Notes: generated by a model not told the origin, from the letters alone. Numbered from the stretch's first letter, positions 50,957 through 60,503 are shown. The stretch: DNA of 64,000 nucleotides from CAYFXE01 sp964347035 (GCA_964347035.1 CAYFXE010000004.1:51936-115935), one strand, 5' to 3'. Made by a program: numbers and translations.

Positions 50957-53098
50957 CTAGCTTTTTTCAAGAATGATCCTGGCATCGACGATTTTACACC
51001 CTCGTCCTTTCTCGTAGACGATGAGAGGGTTTATATCTAGTTCCTCGATATCCTCAAAATCAACGACCAGTTGAGAAAGCTTCTTCAGACATGTTTCTAT
51101 CGTTTCTATATCATAGACTGGTCCTCCTCGAAAACCATTGAGTATTTTATGCGTCTTTGTTCTCCCTATCATCATTTTGGCCGTCAACTCACGAATAGGG
51201 GCCAGCCGGAAGGTCACATCCTCTAGAGCTTCGACATAAATCCCGCCCATACCAAACATAAGTATCGGTCCGAACTGAGGGTCTCTATTCATTCCAAGGA
51301 TCACCTCTCTCCCGGGAGGAGCCATTTCTTCAACCAGGATGCCCTTGATCCGGGCATCGGGTTTGCGAGAACGGACGTTGCGGCAGATCTCTTGATAGGC
51401 CTGGCGAACCTCACGGCTGTTCTGAAGATTGACTTTAACTCCCCCGAAGTCAAACTTGTGCAGAACATCAGGAGAAGCGATTTTGAGGACAACAGGATAA
51501 CCGATTTCTTGAGCGGCTTCGACAGCCTGAGTCTGAGTTTCAGCTAGGTGAGCTTCGATAACGGGGAAATGATAGGCTTCTAAAACTTGGTAGGCTTCGT
51601 GTTCGAGGAGGAAAGCACGCCCTTCCTTTTTGGCGCTCTCGATGATGCGCTTGGCCTTCGTTATGTTGACTCGGAATTTTTTTATGCGTGTTTGAGGTCG
51701 CTTCAGCCAAACAGCAAAACTGTTCAACTCGGCCAGAGCTCTTGCTGCCGATTCGGGAAACCGGAAGGAAGAAATATCGTTCTCTTCCAGAATCTCGATG
51801 CCCCTGGAGACATCATATATTCCTAAAAAACAACACACGACAGGTTTCTTATTCAGCTTAACAGTTTCGACGATGATGTCAGCAATCTTTTCCACTTTGG
51901 TGAAGGCGGTAGGGGTCAGGATGATGATCGCAGAGTGGACATTCTTATCAGCCAGGATCCTCTCCAGTGCTCCCTGATACTGTTCTTCTTGGGCCTCGGC
52001 GATCAAATCCACTGGATTATTGATACTCGCCGTGGGAGGAAGGAGAGCTTTAAGAGCTTTTTTTGTCGGGGAAGAAAAAGAGGCTATGTCTAAGCCGAAA
52101 CGGATACAGGAATCCGTGGCTAAAATCCCCGGTCCTCCTGAGTTGGTGATGATAGCTACCTTGTTATCTCTGGGTAATGGCTGTGTTGAAAACACTTTGA
52201 CATAATCAAACACCTCTTCTAAGGTCTCACCGCGGATCACACCACACTGATGAAAGATCGCATCGTACACACTATCAGATCCGGCCAGAGAGCCCGTGTG
52301 TGAAGAGGCCGCTCTCGCACCGAGAAGAGTCCGGCCAGCTTTCAGAGCGATGACCGGCTTGGGATTCGTGGGATGGCTGGTGATATCTCGGGCGATGTTG
52401 ATGAATTCCCTCCCGTCCTCCAGATCTTCAAGGTACATTAAGATAACATCGGTTTTGGAGTCGTTCTTGAGATAGAGGAGAAGATCATTCTCATTCACGC
52501 CGGCTTTATTCCCCATGCTGATAAACTTGGAAAAGCCGATATTCGCTTCTCTCGCATAATCCAGGACTGCCACACACAGAGCCCCGCTTTGGGAGATGAA
52601 TGAGATATTTCCTTCTTTAGGCATCATAGTCCCGAAGGTAGCGTTTACAGAACTGATTTTGTCCGTGTTCACCACACCCAGACAATTGGGCCCGACAACA
52701 GAAATACCATAGCTGTGGGCAACTTCGAGTGTCTCTTTCTCCAACTCGACGCCATCCCCCCCGATTTCTTTAAACCCGGCGGAGATGATGATGGCCCCTT
52801 TGATGCCGATCTCGCCACACTCTTCCAACACTCCCGGGACGAATCGGGCAGGGACAACAATCACGGCCAAATCAACCTTATCAGGAATATCCATGACACT
52901 GGGATAGCTCTTGATGCCTAGGATTCCTTTGGCCTTGGGGTTGACAGGATAGACGATCCCCTGATAGCGGCTGTCAATAACGTTAGCTAGCAGAGACTGG
53001 CCGACGCTTCCAAGCTGACGGGAGGCACCGATAATCGCCATAGATCGAGGGTAGAAAATCGGGTCGAGTGGAGAGGGCTTTCGTCTAAGACTATTCAT
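50957..53098 (-). CDS. acd: ADP-forming acetate/acyl-CoA synthetase, fused alpha-beta
   Basis: A 713-residue protein. CoA-binding domain (about 10-130; IIGASRQLGSVGQSLLANV), succinyl-CoA ligase-like domains (about 150-460) with the phospho-His in ASSHTGSLAGSDSVYDA, and a C-terminal ATP-grasp domain (about 490-710; LKIASPDVLHKFDFGGVKV, PILMFGMGGIYVEAL). It converts acyl-CoA, ADP and Pi to acid, ATP and CoA, a fermentation step in many anaerobes and archaea. Its ATG overlaps the stop of the disulfide oxidoreductase (ATGA). The SDVGG of the usual signature reads FDFGG. Confidence 0.93.
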   Translation of the reverse strand: MNSLRRKPSPLDPIFYPRSMAIIGASRQLGSVGQSLLANVIDSRYQGIVYPVNPKAKGILGIKSYPSVMDIPDKVDLAVIVVPARFVPGVLEECGEIGIKGAIIISAGFKEIGGDGVELEKETLEVAHSYGISVVGPNCLGVVNTDKISSVNATFGTMMPKEGNISFISQSGALCVAVLDYAREANIGFSKFISMGNKAGVNENDLLLYLKNDSKTDVILMYLEDLEDGREFINIARDITSHPTNPKPVIALKAGRTLLGARAASSHTGSLAGSDSVYDAIFHQCGVIRGETLEEVFDYVKVFSTQPLPRDNKVAIITNSGGPGILATDSCIRFGLDIASFSSPTKKALKALLPPTASINNPVDLIAEAQEEQYQGALERILADKNVHSAIIILTPTAFTKVEKIADIIVETVKLNKKPVVCCFLGIYDVSRGIEILEENDISSFRFPESAARALAELNSFAVWLKRPQTRIKKFRVNITKAKRIIESAKKEGRAFLLEHEAYQVLEAYHFPVIEAHLAETQTQAVEAAQEIGYPVVLKIASPDVLHKFDFGGVKVNLQNSREVRQAYQEICRNVRSRKPDARIKGILVEEMAPPGREVILGMNRDPQFGPILMFGMGGIYVEALEDVTFRLAPIRELTAKMMIGRTKTHKILNGFRGGPVYDIETIETCLKKLSQLVVDFEDIEELDINPLIVYEKGRGCKIVDARIILEKS

Positions 53099-53796
53099 TC
53101 TTTTTCTGAACTCCTGCTTCCGGCAGCCTTAAGAATGTTTTCCAGGAATTGATCTTCTGGTACGGCTCCGTCCAACGAGACATCCTCGTTAAAGATCGTC
53201 TTGGGCACCCCGAACACGCTATATTTTTGTGCCAGATGTGGAAATTCTGTCGATTCCACCATATCGGCTTTTATCCTCTCGCTTTCGAGGGCAAACTGAT
53301 GGGCTAAACGGACTGCCAGCGGGCAGTATGGACATGTCGGCGTGACGAACACTTGGATATGGATATCTTGGCTGAGGCTGGTCAAGGCCTCCTTTGTTTT
53401 TTGACTCAAGCCTGTCCTTCCCTTTGAGACATCAACTATAGCCTCGATCAGACTGGTATACTCATACCCCGACGGGATGCCGAAGAAACGAATTCCGAGA
53501 TCTTTTTCGCTTTGGACGGCTACGGCTGGAATCTTATCGATACCGAAGGAAGAAACCTTTTTCTTATCGCCTTCGAAATCATAGATTTCCAGATCTATCT
53601 TTTCAGAAAGTGAGCTGATTTCTTCGACGAGCTGTCTCGTTTCTTTACAAAAGTGGCATTCTTGTCCTTTTAAATAGTCCGGAACAGTGAGACGCCGGGG
53701 TTCCTGGGTGAACAGGATAAGAGTTACTCGTTTTTCAAGGTCTTCTTCGAACTTCTTCTTGGTGGCTTCGATGACTTCTTTACTGAGCAGTTCCAT
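53095..53796 (-). CDS. Protein disulfide oxidoreductase with two thioredoxin folds (PDO/glutaredoxin-like)
   Basis: A 233-residue protein with two thioredoxin-fold units. The N-terminal unit has CHFCKETRQLVEE (CxxC) and IDKIPAVAVQ; the C-terminal unit has PTCPYCPLAVRLAHQFA (CPYC) and FGVPKTIF. This is the PDO/GlrX-like domain pair of thermophiles and anaerobes. GAAGGAG precedes the ATG. Translational overlap with the acyl-CoA synthetase suggests joint expression, perhaps for redox upkeep; this is inference. Confidence 0.9.
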   Translation of the reverse strand: MELLSKEVIEATKKKFEEDLEKRVTLILFTQEPRRLTVPDYLKGQECHFCKETRQLVEEISSLSEKIDLEIYDFEGDKKKVSSFGIDKIPAVAVQSEKDLGIRFFGIPSGYEYTSLIEAIVDVSKGRTGLSQKTKEALTSLSQDIHIQVFVTPTCPYCPLAVRLAHQFALESERIKADMVESTEFPHLAQKYSVFGVPKTIFNEDVSLDGAVPEDQFLENILKAAGSRSSEKE

Positions 53797-53937
53797 GTGC
53801 TGAACTCCTTCAACGTTTTAAACATTTTAATTTCATGGTTTCAAAAAATCAACTTCGAAAGTGACTTGAGGGATGTCTGCGCATGTGTTATATTCATTCG
53901 TTCATCATATGACCACATTCCGTGCAGAGGAGGCATT

Positions 53938-53970
53938 ATGAGAAAAAAAGTGTGGGTCCTGACGCCGTGA
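53938..53970 (+). CDS. Very short ORF with a strong ribosome-binding site (possible leader peptide or gene remnant)
   Basis: GAGGAGG at 6 nt before an ATG starts a 10-codon frame (MRKKVWVLTP) ending in TGA. A second frame from GTG at 53966 runs to about 54082 (IGPKVCLMDEFSAEVS and on), so together they could be a frameshifted remnant of a small gene. No homology is recognised. Listed because the ribosome-binding site is stronger than that of most neighbouring genes. Confidence 0.3.
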   Translation: MRKKVWVLTP

Positions 53971-54076
53971 GGATCGGGCCCAAGGTGTGTTTGATGGATG
54001 AATTCTCCGCCGAAGTCTCCTCCTTATCCGAAAAAAATAAAATAGGAAGATTCAATCCAATTTTTAAAGTGACGTC

Positions 54077-54514
54077 TTGGTAGAAAAAATCAAAGTCAGC
54101 TGTCTCATTTGTGGGACAACCAATAACTACCCGCTTGATATGTACGGGAAAAAAATCGTCTGCGGTCGATGCAAAAACGCGCTTCCTATACCAGGGACCG
54201 CCGTTGAACCTGAGCCCGAGCAGGCCTATAACCTTTTCCAGAATTCGACCCTTCCAATTTTGGTCGACTTTTACTCACCAACCTGCGCTCCCTGCCAGAT
54301 GATGCATCCAGTGCTCGATGAACTGGCCACAAGGCGAAAAGGGGAACTGATGGTGGTCAGAATCAACGTGACGGCTTATCCTCAGATGGGAACAGCCTTC
54401 GGCGTCCAAGGCGTTCCGACGTTTATCGTCATGAGGAAAGGAACTGAGATCGGAAGAACCAGCGGAGCGATGTCGGAAGCTGACTTCGCTCTTTGGGTAG
54501 CCAGCAAAATCTGA
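54077..54514 (+). CDS. Thioredoxin with N-terminal zinc-ribbon (thioredoxin-2 type)
   Basis: A 145-residue protein. An N-terminal CxxC-x(n)-CxxC zinc ribbon (CLICGTTNNY, then CGRCKNALP) and a thioredoxin domain with active site FYSPTCAPCQMMHP and the cis-Pro loop QGVPTFIVM. The active site is CAPC rather than CGPC. Zinc-ribbon thioredoxins (TrxC-like) reduce disulfides in the cytosol. The start is a TTG codon; no ATG is near. Not tightly linked to another gene. Confidence 0.88.
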   Translation: MVEKIKVSCLICGTTNNYPLDMYGKKIVCGRCKNALPIPGTAVEPEPEQAYNLFQNSTLPILVDFYSPTCAPCQMMHPVLDELATRRKGELMVVRINVTAYPQMGTAFGVQGVPTFIVMRKGTEIGRTSGAMSEADFALWVASKI

Positions 54515-54619
54515 AAAAATGAGAAAAAACGATTGATTCGTTCTATGAGTTATAAGAAAATGGGGAGGACGATTCTTAGAACATTTTTGTTAGAGAAAAA
54601 TACAATCTAAGGAATAAAA

Positions 54620-55612
54620 ATGAAAAAAACTCAAATCCAAACATTCAACAGGCGGGATTTTCTTAAGGGATCCTTAAGCTTGGCCTGTGTTTCAAGCCTC
54701 GGCATGCTATCTTCTGGAAAAAATAAGAAAAAAGCTGAGATTGCATTGATCAAAACTCAAGATAGAAAACAGGCGGTCCAAGAAATCTGTCGGCTCTTCG
54801 ATGTTCCGAATATGCGCGGTAAAAACGTTATGATCAAGCCAAACTTCAACACTGCGGATCCGAATCCCGGCTCCACGCATAACGATACCCTCCATCAGCT
54901 TGTGCTGGAGATAAGAAAGAGAGGAGCCTCAGAGATAACGGTAGGGGAGAGAAGCGGGCCACCTCCGACCAAGGATGTTCTCGAGGCAAAAGAAATCTTC
55001 GCTCTCGCCCAAGACCTGAATTTTAAGATCATCAATTTTGAAGACCTAGAAGAAAACGATTGGATCCATTTTAATCCCCCTGGAAACCATTGGCAAGAGG
55101 GTTTTGACCTACCCCGACCCGCAGTTGAAACTGATATCATCGTCTCCACCTGTTGTCTGAAAACACACCAGTACGGCGGTGTCTTTACTCTTTCCTTAAA
55201 ATTATCTGTCGGACTCACTCCGAAAAAATTAATGCGTGAACTCCATCGCTCCCCAGATATGCGGAAGATGATCGCCGAGATCAACGTCGGTTATGCCCCT
55301 CAATTAATTATTCTGGATGGGATAGAAGCCTTCGTCGATGGCGGGCCGATGACAGGAGAGAAGAAAGTAGCTAATGTCTTTTTGGCTGGCAAGGATCGAG
55401 TAGCTGTTGATGCTGCGGGTTTAGCCATATTGAAAGACTTGGGTTCTAACGAAGCCATTATGGGACGGAAGATATTCGAACAAGAACAGATCGCCAGAGC
55501 AGCTGAATTGGGACTAGGCATCTCCGGACCAGATCAAATAGAATTTATCACTTCTGACCAAGAAAGCCAGCAGTATGCCGAAAAATTAAGAAAGATACTG
55601 GCCAAGGAATAA
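54620..55612 (+). CDS. DUF362-family protein with Tat leader
   Basis: A 330-residue protein. The leader MKKTQIQTFNRRDFLKGSLS carries a twin-arginine motif and a short hydrophobic stretch. The body has VMIKPNFNTADPNPGSTHND, CCLKTHQYGGVFTLSLKLSVG and DGIEAFVDGGPMTGE, the DUF362 pattern. DUF362 proteins often bind Fe-S clusters, but no ferredoxin-type Cys set is present here. It lies 24 bp before a nitroreductase gene, so the two may act together in redox chemistry. Confidence 0.82.
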   Translation: MKKTQIQTFNRRDFLKGSLSLACVSSLGMLSSGKNKKKAEIALIKTQDRKQAVQEICRLFDVPNMRGKNVMIKPNFNTADPNPGSTHNDTLHQLVLEIRKRGASEITVGERSGPPPTKDVLEAKEIFALAQDLNFKIINFEDLEENDWIHFNPPGNHWQEGFDLPRPAVETDIIVSTCCLKTHQYGGVFTLSLKLSVGLTPKKLMRELHRSPDMRKMIAEINVGYAPQLIILDGIEAFVDGGPMTGEKKVANVFLAGKDRVAVDAAGLAILKDLGSNEAIMGRKIFEQEQIARAAELGLGISGPDQIEFITSDQESQQYAEKLRKILAKE

Positions 55613-55636
55613 ACTCTTATTAGGGGGAGGATAAAG

Positions 55637-56212
55637 ATGACTTTCCATGATCTTATCCTTTCAAGAAGATCGATCCGTCAATTCAAGTCTGAGCCCATTC
55701 CTGAAGAGATCCTGAATAAACTGGTTGATGCGGCCAGGTTGGCACCCTCCGCAGCTAACCTGCAGCCTCTAGAATTCATCGTCGTTTATGATGAAAAAAT
55801 CCGAAAAAAAGTTTTCTCTTGTCTGAGGTGGGCTGCTTACATCGCTTCTGAAGGCAATCCCAAGCCGGGTCATGAACCGATGGCTTATGTGGTTACTCTT
55901 GTTAATACAAAGATCCGAGACAAAGGATTTGAGCGCGATGCAGGAGCAGCTGCAGAAAACCTGATGCTGGCAGCTTGGGAACATGGAATCGGGAGCTGCT
56001 GGATCATTTCCATCGATCGCTCTCCTCTTCAGGAAATCCTGAACATCCCGGAGAGTTATAGTATCGATTCTGTGATCGCCCTAGGGTATCCGGATGAATC
56101 GCCCCTTGTGGAGGAAATGAAAGATTCCGTCAGATATTGGAAGGATAAAAGCGGGCAACTCCATGTCCCTAAGAGAAAATTAGAAGATGTGATTCACTTC
56201 AATAAATTTTGA
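55637..56212 (+). CDS. Nitroreductase-family protein
   Basis: A 191-residue protein. SRRSIRQFKSEPIPEEIL, ARLAPSAANLQPLEFIV and EHGIGSCWI are nitroreductase FMN-binding features, and IPESYSIDSVIALGYPDE is typical. A GGGGGAGG ribosome-binding site is present. It is likely an FMN-dependent oxidoreductase. Cotranscribed with the DUF362 gene. Paralogue of 42434-43111. Confidence 0.9.
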   Translation: MTFHDLILSRRSIRQFKSEPIPEEILNKLVDAARLAPSAANLQPLEFIVVYDEKIRKKVFSCLRWAAYIASEGNPKPGHEPMAYVVTLVNTKIRDKGFERDAGAAAENLMLAAWEHGIGSCWIISIDRSPLQEILNIPESYSIDSVIALGYPDESPLVEEMKDSVRYWKDKSGQLHVPKRKLEDVIHFNKF

Positions 56213-56242
56213 TGTAAAGCACCCGAGCAAAAACGGGCTGAT

Positions 56243-57586
56243 CTACTCACCCGAGACCAAGACTCCCCCTACGAGGACTGTTGGTCCACAGACAGAGGTC
56301 CTGAATTCAAGGTCACTCCCGACCGCTTCAACATTCTTCAAAAAACCTTCAAGGTTTCCAGAGATTGTGATTTCAGAGACCGGGTAACAAATCTCCCCCC
56401 TTTCAACCCAAAGACCGAAGGCTCCTCGCGAGATATCTCCAGTGAGGGAATTGAGCCCATGACCGAGCGTCCGTACTAAGATCAATCCTTTCTCCAACGA
56501 GGAAATCATATCTGAAGGTGAATCTTTCCCGGCTTGAAGATAAAAATTATTGGGACCGACTCCGGCACCTTCAGCGTTGGATGTGGATTTGAGTTTAAGT
56601 TTCCGAGCTGCGTAGGTATGACAGAGATAGTTCCGAAGTCTCCCTTTTTCGATGACCATCGTCTTCTGGGCAGGGATCCCTTCGGCATCATAGGGCCTGG
56701 TGCCCAATTTTCCAGGGATAAGACCGTCGTCATAAACGGTGATCTTCTCGTTCCCTATCTGCTCATCCAGTCTGTCGACTAAGAAGGAAGCCTTCTGGTA
56801 GATCGCAACACCAGAGACACAGGCAAAAAGAAATCCGAGCAGCCAAGAGGTCATCATCGGTTCGAATAGGACAGGGACATACTGCGTCTTGATTTTCCTG
56901 GGGTTGAGCTGCCTAAGGGTTCTGGCGACGGCTTTCTCGGCAATCTCCTCAGGTCGTTCGATGTCCTTGAAATGACGTCCGGTCGAAAACCAGTAGTCCT
57001 CAACTCTAGAGTCAGTCTCACCAGCCTGAAGACCTAAACTAAGGCCACAAAATGTTTCCTTATACTCCTTGAAAAAGCCGTTCGAGTTGGCTAATACGGT
57101 TTTAATATCCTTTGTTTCGAAACTCGCTCCGTGAGAATTTGTGATTCTCCTCTCTTTGAGAGCGATCCTCTCTGTTTCTATAGCCAGAGTAATCTTCCGG
57201 TCCAAATCCAACTCCGGGATTTCAGAATCGTAAAGTGCGAGAGAGTGAATATCTATCTTCTTCTGCGGAAGGGCAGGGAGACCACAGAATTCGTCGGGTT
57301 GAGCGTAGGATGTCCGCTTGATCGTACTTTTCACAAGTCTGTGGAGTGTGTCTGGGGAAAGATCCGACGAGGTCGCATATGCGGTTTTTTTATCCTTGAT
57401 GATTTTCAAACCCAAATACCTAGAGCCAGCCTCGACCAAATTTTCGATTCGGCCAAGACGGACGTCGACATTGAACTCAGAGCTCTGGATGATGGAGACT
57501 TCGACCTCATCTGCACCATTTTTTCGACCGGAGGATACGATGTCTTCCGCCATGCCCATCAAGGACATCCCGGCCTTATCCGTCAA
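56243..57586 (-). CDS. pmbA: PmbA/TldE-type peptidase-complex subunit
   Basis: A 447-residue protein. It shows the TldD/PmbA family fold: AEDIVSSGRKNGADEVEV, NSHGASFETKD, YDAEGIPAQKTMVIEKGRL and TGDISRGAFGLWVE. It lacks the HExxxH zinc motif, as expected for the non-catalytic partner TldE. TldD/TldE degrade unfolded peptides and mature microcins. Its ATG overlaps the tldD stop (ATGA), so the pair is cotranslated. Confidence 0.92.
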   Translation of the reverse strand: MTDKAGMSLMGMAEDIVSSGRKNGADEVEVSIIQSSEFNVDVRLGRIENLVEAGSRYLGLKIIKDKKTAYATSSDLSPDTLHRLVKSTIKRTSYAQPDEFCGLPALPQKKIDIHSLALYDSEIPELDLDRKITLAIETERIALKERRITNSHGASFETKDIKTVLANSNGFFKEYKETFCGLSLGLQAGETDSRVEDYWFSTGRHFKDIERPEEIAEKAVARTLRQLNPRKIKTQYVPVLFEPMMTSWLLGFLFACVSGVAIYQKASFLVDRLDEQIGNEKITVYDDGLIPGKLGTRPYDAEGIPAQKTMVIEKGRLRNYLCHTYAARKLKLKSTSNAEGAGVGPNNFYLQAGKDSPSDMISSLEKGLILVRTLGHGLNSLTGDISRGAFGLWVERGEICYPVSEITISGNLEGFLKNVEAVGSDLEFRTSVCGPTVLVGGVLVSGE

Positions 57587-59010
57587 AGTCTCCCTCCAAT
57601 TGTCATCTTTTTAATCTTGATTGTCGGGCAGCCTTCATTGACAGGAACGCTCTGCCCTCCCTTTCCGCAGGTCCCGGTCTGAAGACCGAACTGGAGGTCA
57701 GAACCAAGACAGTTGATTTTTTCCAGGATATCGATGTTGGTCCCGATGAGGGTGGCTTGTTTGACAGGGGCAGTCAACCGTCCACTCTCGATAAGGAATC
57801 CTGAACTAATGGAGAAAGTGAATTTTCCTGAATCCTCTACCTGACCTCCTTGGTATTTGTGAGCATAAAATCCTCTGTCCACTGATCGAATGATTTCTTC
57901 TGGATTGTATTCTCCTCTATCCACAAAGGTATTGCTCATCCGGGGAATCGGGATGCATGTGTAATCCTGTCTTCTTCCGTGTCCTGTTAACGGCATCTTC
58001 ATCAATTTGGCTGAGAGTCTATCCTGAAGCAAACCGACCATCTTCCCTTCCTGGATCAGTGGAGTTTTTTTAGGAACCGTTCCTTCATCATCTATGTTGT
58101 AAGATCCTCGAAAGTTGTGAATCGTGGGATCGTCGTAGATATTGAGCTGGGTTGAGCCGACTTTTTTCCCCATTTTATCCCAGAATATGGATGTCTTCTT
58201 CCGGTTAAAATCGGCTTCGAGAAGATGTCCGACGGCTTCATGGATGAGAACGCCGCTGTTCCCAGGGGCTAAAACCACGGGCAATTCTCCTGCTGGAGGA
58301 TCGACGGCGTCAAGAAGAAGGAGCGATTCTTGAGCTGCCTCCTGACCAATTTGCTCAGGCGGGAGTTCTTCCGAAAAATACTCGAGGCCCACTCTGCCTC
58401 CACCACCAGAATATCCAGCTTCTCTCTTTCTCCCTTTTTCAGAGATGGCTGAGCATGAAAGTTTCACGAGTGGACGGGTATCGGATACGACGCATCCCTC
58501 AGAATTGGCCACTACAATCGATTGGCTCTGATCCAGATAAATCACCTTGGCCTTTTTGACTTTTCGATCAACCTCCAGGGCAGCTGCATAGGCTCTCTCC
58601 ACCAAGGAAATTTTCCTTGCCAGGTCTACTTTCTCGGGAGGATTAGAGAGAGGATAGAAATTATGGGTATAGCACAGAGAATGCAGAGGAATGAGTTTTC
58701 TTGTTTTCTCTCCAGCAGTTATAGCTGCAGCCGTTAACGCGGTTTTTTTTACCTTCTCCAATGAGAGATCATTTGTGTAACCATAGCCCGTCTCTTCTCC
58801 AGAAATGACCCGGATGCCCAGACCTAGAGAAATACTTTCTGCGGTTTCCTTGATAATATCCTCTTCCATGTTTATGAAATGATGAATCTTACGTTCAAGA
58901 AATATCTCTGAGAACTCACCACCTCTAGAGAGAGATATTTTCAGAATATGATCCAGATCATCTCGACTCAAAGGAAAAAGATTTCCGAAGGGCAATACAG
59001 ATTCTTTCAT
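57583..59010 (-). CDS. tldD: TldD-type metallopeptidase
   Basis: A 475-residue protein. The zinc motif HEAVGHLLEAD (HExxxH) lies in the middle. Other TldD blocks: SLGLGIRVISGEETGYGYT, NSEGCVVSD, YDDPTIHNFRGSYNIDDEG and YKGGQVEDSGKFTFS. It is the catalytic partner of the next gene in the TldD/E peptidase, acting on cytosolic unfolded peptides. Confidence 0.94.
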   Translation of the reverse strand: MKESVLPFGNLFPLSRDDLDHILKISLSRGGEFSEIFLERKIHHFINMEEDIIKETAESISLGLGIRVISGEETGYGYTNDLSLEKVKKTALTAAAITAGEKTRKLIPLHSLCYTHNFYPLSNPPEKVDLARKISLVERAYAAALEVDRKVKKAKVIYLDQSQSIVVANSEGCVVSDTRPLVKLSCSAISEKGRKREAGYSGGGGRVGLEYFSEELPPEQIGQEAAQESLLLLDAVDPPAGELPVVLAPGNSGVLIHEAVGHLLEADFNRKKTSIFWDKMGKKVGSTQLNIYDDPTIHNFRGSYNIDDEGTVPKKTPLIQEGKMVGLLQDRLSAKLMKMPLTGHGRRQDYTCIPIPRMSNTFVDRGEYNPEEIIRSVDRGFYAHKYQGGQVEDSGKFTFSISSGFLIESGRLTAPVKQATLIGTNIDILEKINCLGSDLQFGLQTGTCGKGGQSVPVNEGCPTIKIKKMTIGGRL

Positions 59011-59091
59011 CTGTTGTCTTTTATGAAGCTCAGAAAATTTTAATGACGATCAGATGAGGACTCTAGACAGAGGTTTCAATTTTTCGGAGAG

Positions 59092-60255
59092 TTAAATCTC
59101 TCCTGTGACCGCCAGGAGGCGAATCTCCTTGAGGGATAACTCCTTTAATCCTAACCGGTCTGCAGTCCTTCCCGTTTCCCAAAAATTCTCGCCTTTCATG
59201 ATAGAAGCCAGATGGATGATGGCGTTTATGGTCGGTGTTTCCACCTTGAGCTGGGCTCCGATGGAAGCAATCGGAACAAGACTCATCGGAACATCCTCTT
59301 CGATGTATCGATGGAATAACCTATCAGGGGCCTTGATCCCGAGGTAACCAGGATTATCATGGATTGCCTCGTAAAGGTCTCTGCCCGTGGCCCCGTAGGC
59401 AGTATACAGCCAGTTGCGGGCACTCATAGCTTTTATCCCTAATGCAGCTGCCACGTTCTGTCTTTCTTTATCTAATTTTTCCAGGACAGAGGCTATCGAA
59501 CGACTTGCACCCTGGATGTAGTACTCAAAATCACCGTGAGTCTCTTCTATCCAGCCCGCATTGAGAACGGTTAAGGCTGGATGGAAAACCGCCCCGATGT
59601 TATCAAAGCTTGTTTTGATGATGTTGTCTCCAGGGACAAATTGAGGGAAAACACGATTGATGACTTTAATGACACCTGGAATCCAGTAGGCCGGAAGTGT
59701 GGCCAGGGGAATTGAGTTTTTTACCGAAAAAATCTTGGCGTGGGCTGGCCCTAACGCCCTCGAGGCATAGATAAAAGTCTGGGCCTCGGCAATGAAAGGA
59801 AATTTTTTTAATCCTTCTTCTCTTAGTGTGTGGAGAAACTCCAAAGCACCGCCTGTTCGGCCGGGATTGAGAATGACGATTTGATGTTCTTTAAGGTGGG
59901 GAGCACTTATACGGGCTATAAACCGGTGAGCGTTAGCAGGAACAACAACCATCACCACTTCGACATCTTTCAGACATTCTTCGATGTTGTTCGAGGCGAG
60001 TTCGATTTTCCCGATCCCTCTGACTTCCCCTTCAATCTTAATGCCCCTTCTCCGCCGAACAGCCCGGATTTTATCGAAACTCCGATTATACATATGAACC
60101 TGGCATCCCTTGAGGGCAATATGCCCAGCCATAGCCAGGCCACCATGCCCGGCGCCGATAACGCAGAACTTGCAATCTTTTGGCTCTCGGTTGAGAAGAT
60201 CTCTAAGGTATTTTTTTCGTCTTATATCCTCTTTCTTGATAGGTTTTTTTGGCAT
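59092..60255 (-). CDS. NAD/NADP octopine/nopaline dehydrogenase-family protein
   Basis: About 387 residues from the ATG at 60255. GAGG lies upstream; an earlier TTG abuts it too closely. Rossmann fold (about 28-190; FCVIGAGHGGLAMAGHIALKG) and a helical C-terminal domain with FDNIGAVFHPALTVLNAGWIEE, as in octopine/nopaline and 2-dehydropantoate-type dehydrogenases. It would reduce an imine between an amino acid and a keto acid using NAD(P)H; the substrate is unknown. Divergent from nadC. Confidence 0.85.
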   Translation of the reverse strand: MPKKPIKKEDIRRKKYLRDLLNREPKDCKFCVIGAGHGGLAMAGHIALKGCQVHMYNRSFDKIRAVRRRRGIKIEGEVRGIGKIELASNNIEECLKDVEVVMVVVPANAHRFIARISAPHLKEHQIVILNPGRTGGALEFLHTLREEGLKKFPFIAEAQTFIYASRALGPAHAKIFSVKNSIPLATLPAYWIPGVIKVINRVFPQFVPGDNIIKTSFDNIGAVFHPALTVLNAGWIEETHGDFEYYIQGASRSIASVLEKLDKERQNVAAALGIKAMSARNWLYTAYGATGRDLYEAIHDNPGYLGIKAPDRLFHRYIEEDVPMSLVPIASIGAQLKVETPTINAIIHLASIMKGENFWETGRTADRLGLKELSLKEIRLLAVTGEI

Positions 60256-60389
60256 TTTGTCCAACCTCTTCGTTAAATTCTATTATGAATGAAGCTCAAG
60301 ACGCAAAGTGATTCTTCTTTCTCAAGGCAGGAATTCCAGATTGGGTTTTTTGCCCTAATCTTTCGGAAACCGTTATTATCATAATATAT

Positions 60390-60413
60390 AGACTATCTAA
60401 AAGCAAATAGTCT
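60390..60413. repeat. Inverted repeat AGACTAT...ATAGTCT upstream of nadC
   Basis: A perfect 7-bp stem (60390-60396 with 60407-60413) around a 10-nt loop. It lies 53 bp upstream of the nadC -35 and is a candidate operator for the NAD operon or the divergent dehydrogenase. A similar palindrome is found at 11452-11482. Confidence 0.45.
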
Positions 60414-60466
60414 GCTGAGAGGGGGGACCGATCGTCAACAGGAATAAGGGTAAGCAGTCATCATAT

Positions 60467-60495
60467 TTGACGGGCCAAATTGAAAAAACTATAAT
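60467..60495 (+). promoter_or_regulatory. Near-consensus promoter of nadC-nadB
   Basis: TTGACG (60467-60472), a 17-bp spacer and TATAAT (60490-60495). Only 8 nt separate the -10 from the nadC ATG at 60504, predicting a leaderless mRNA; no ribosome-binding site is present. Confidence 0.8.
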
Positions 60496-60503
60496 CATTT
60501 CCG

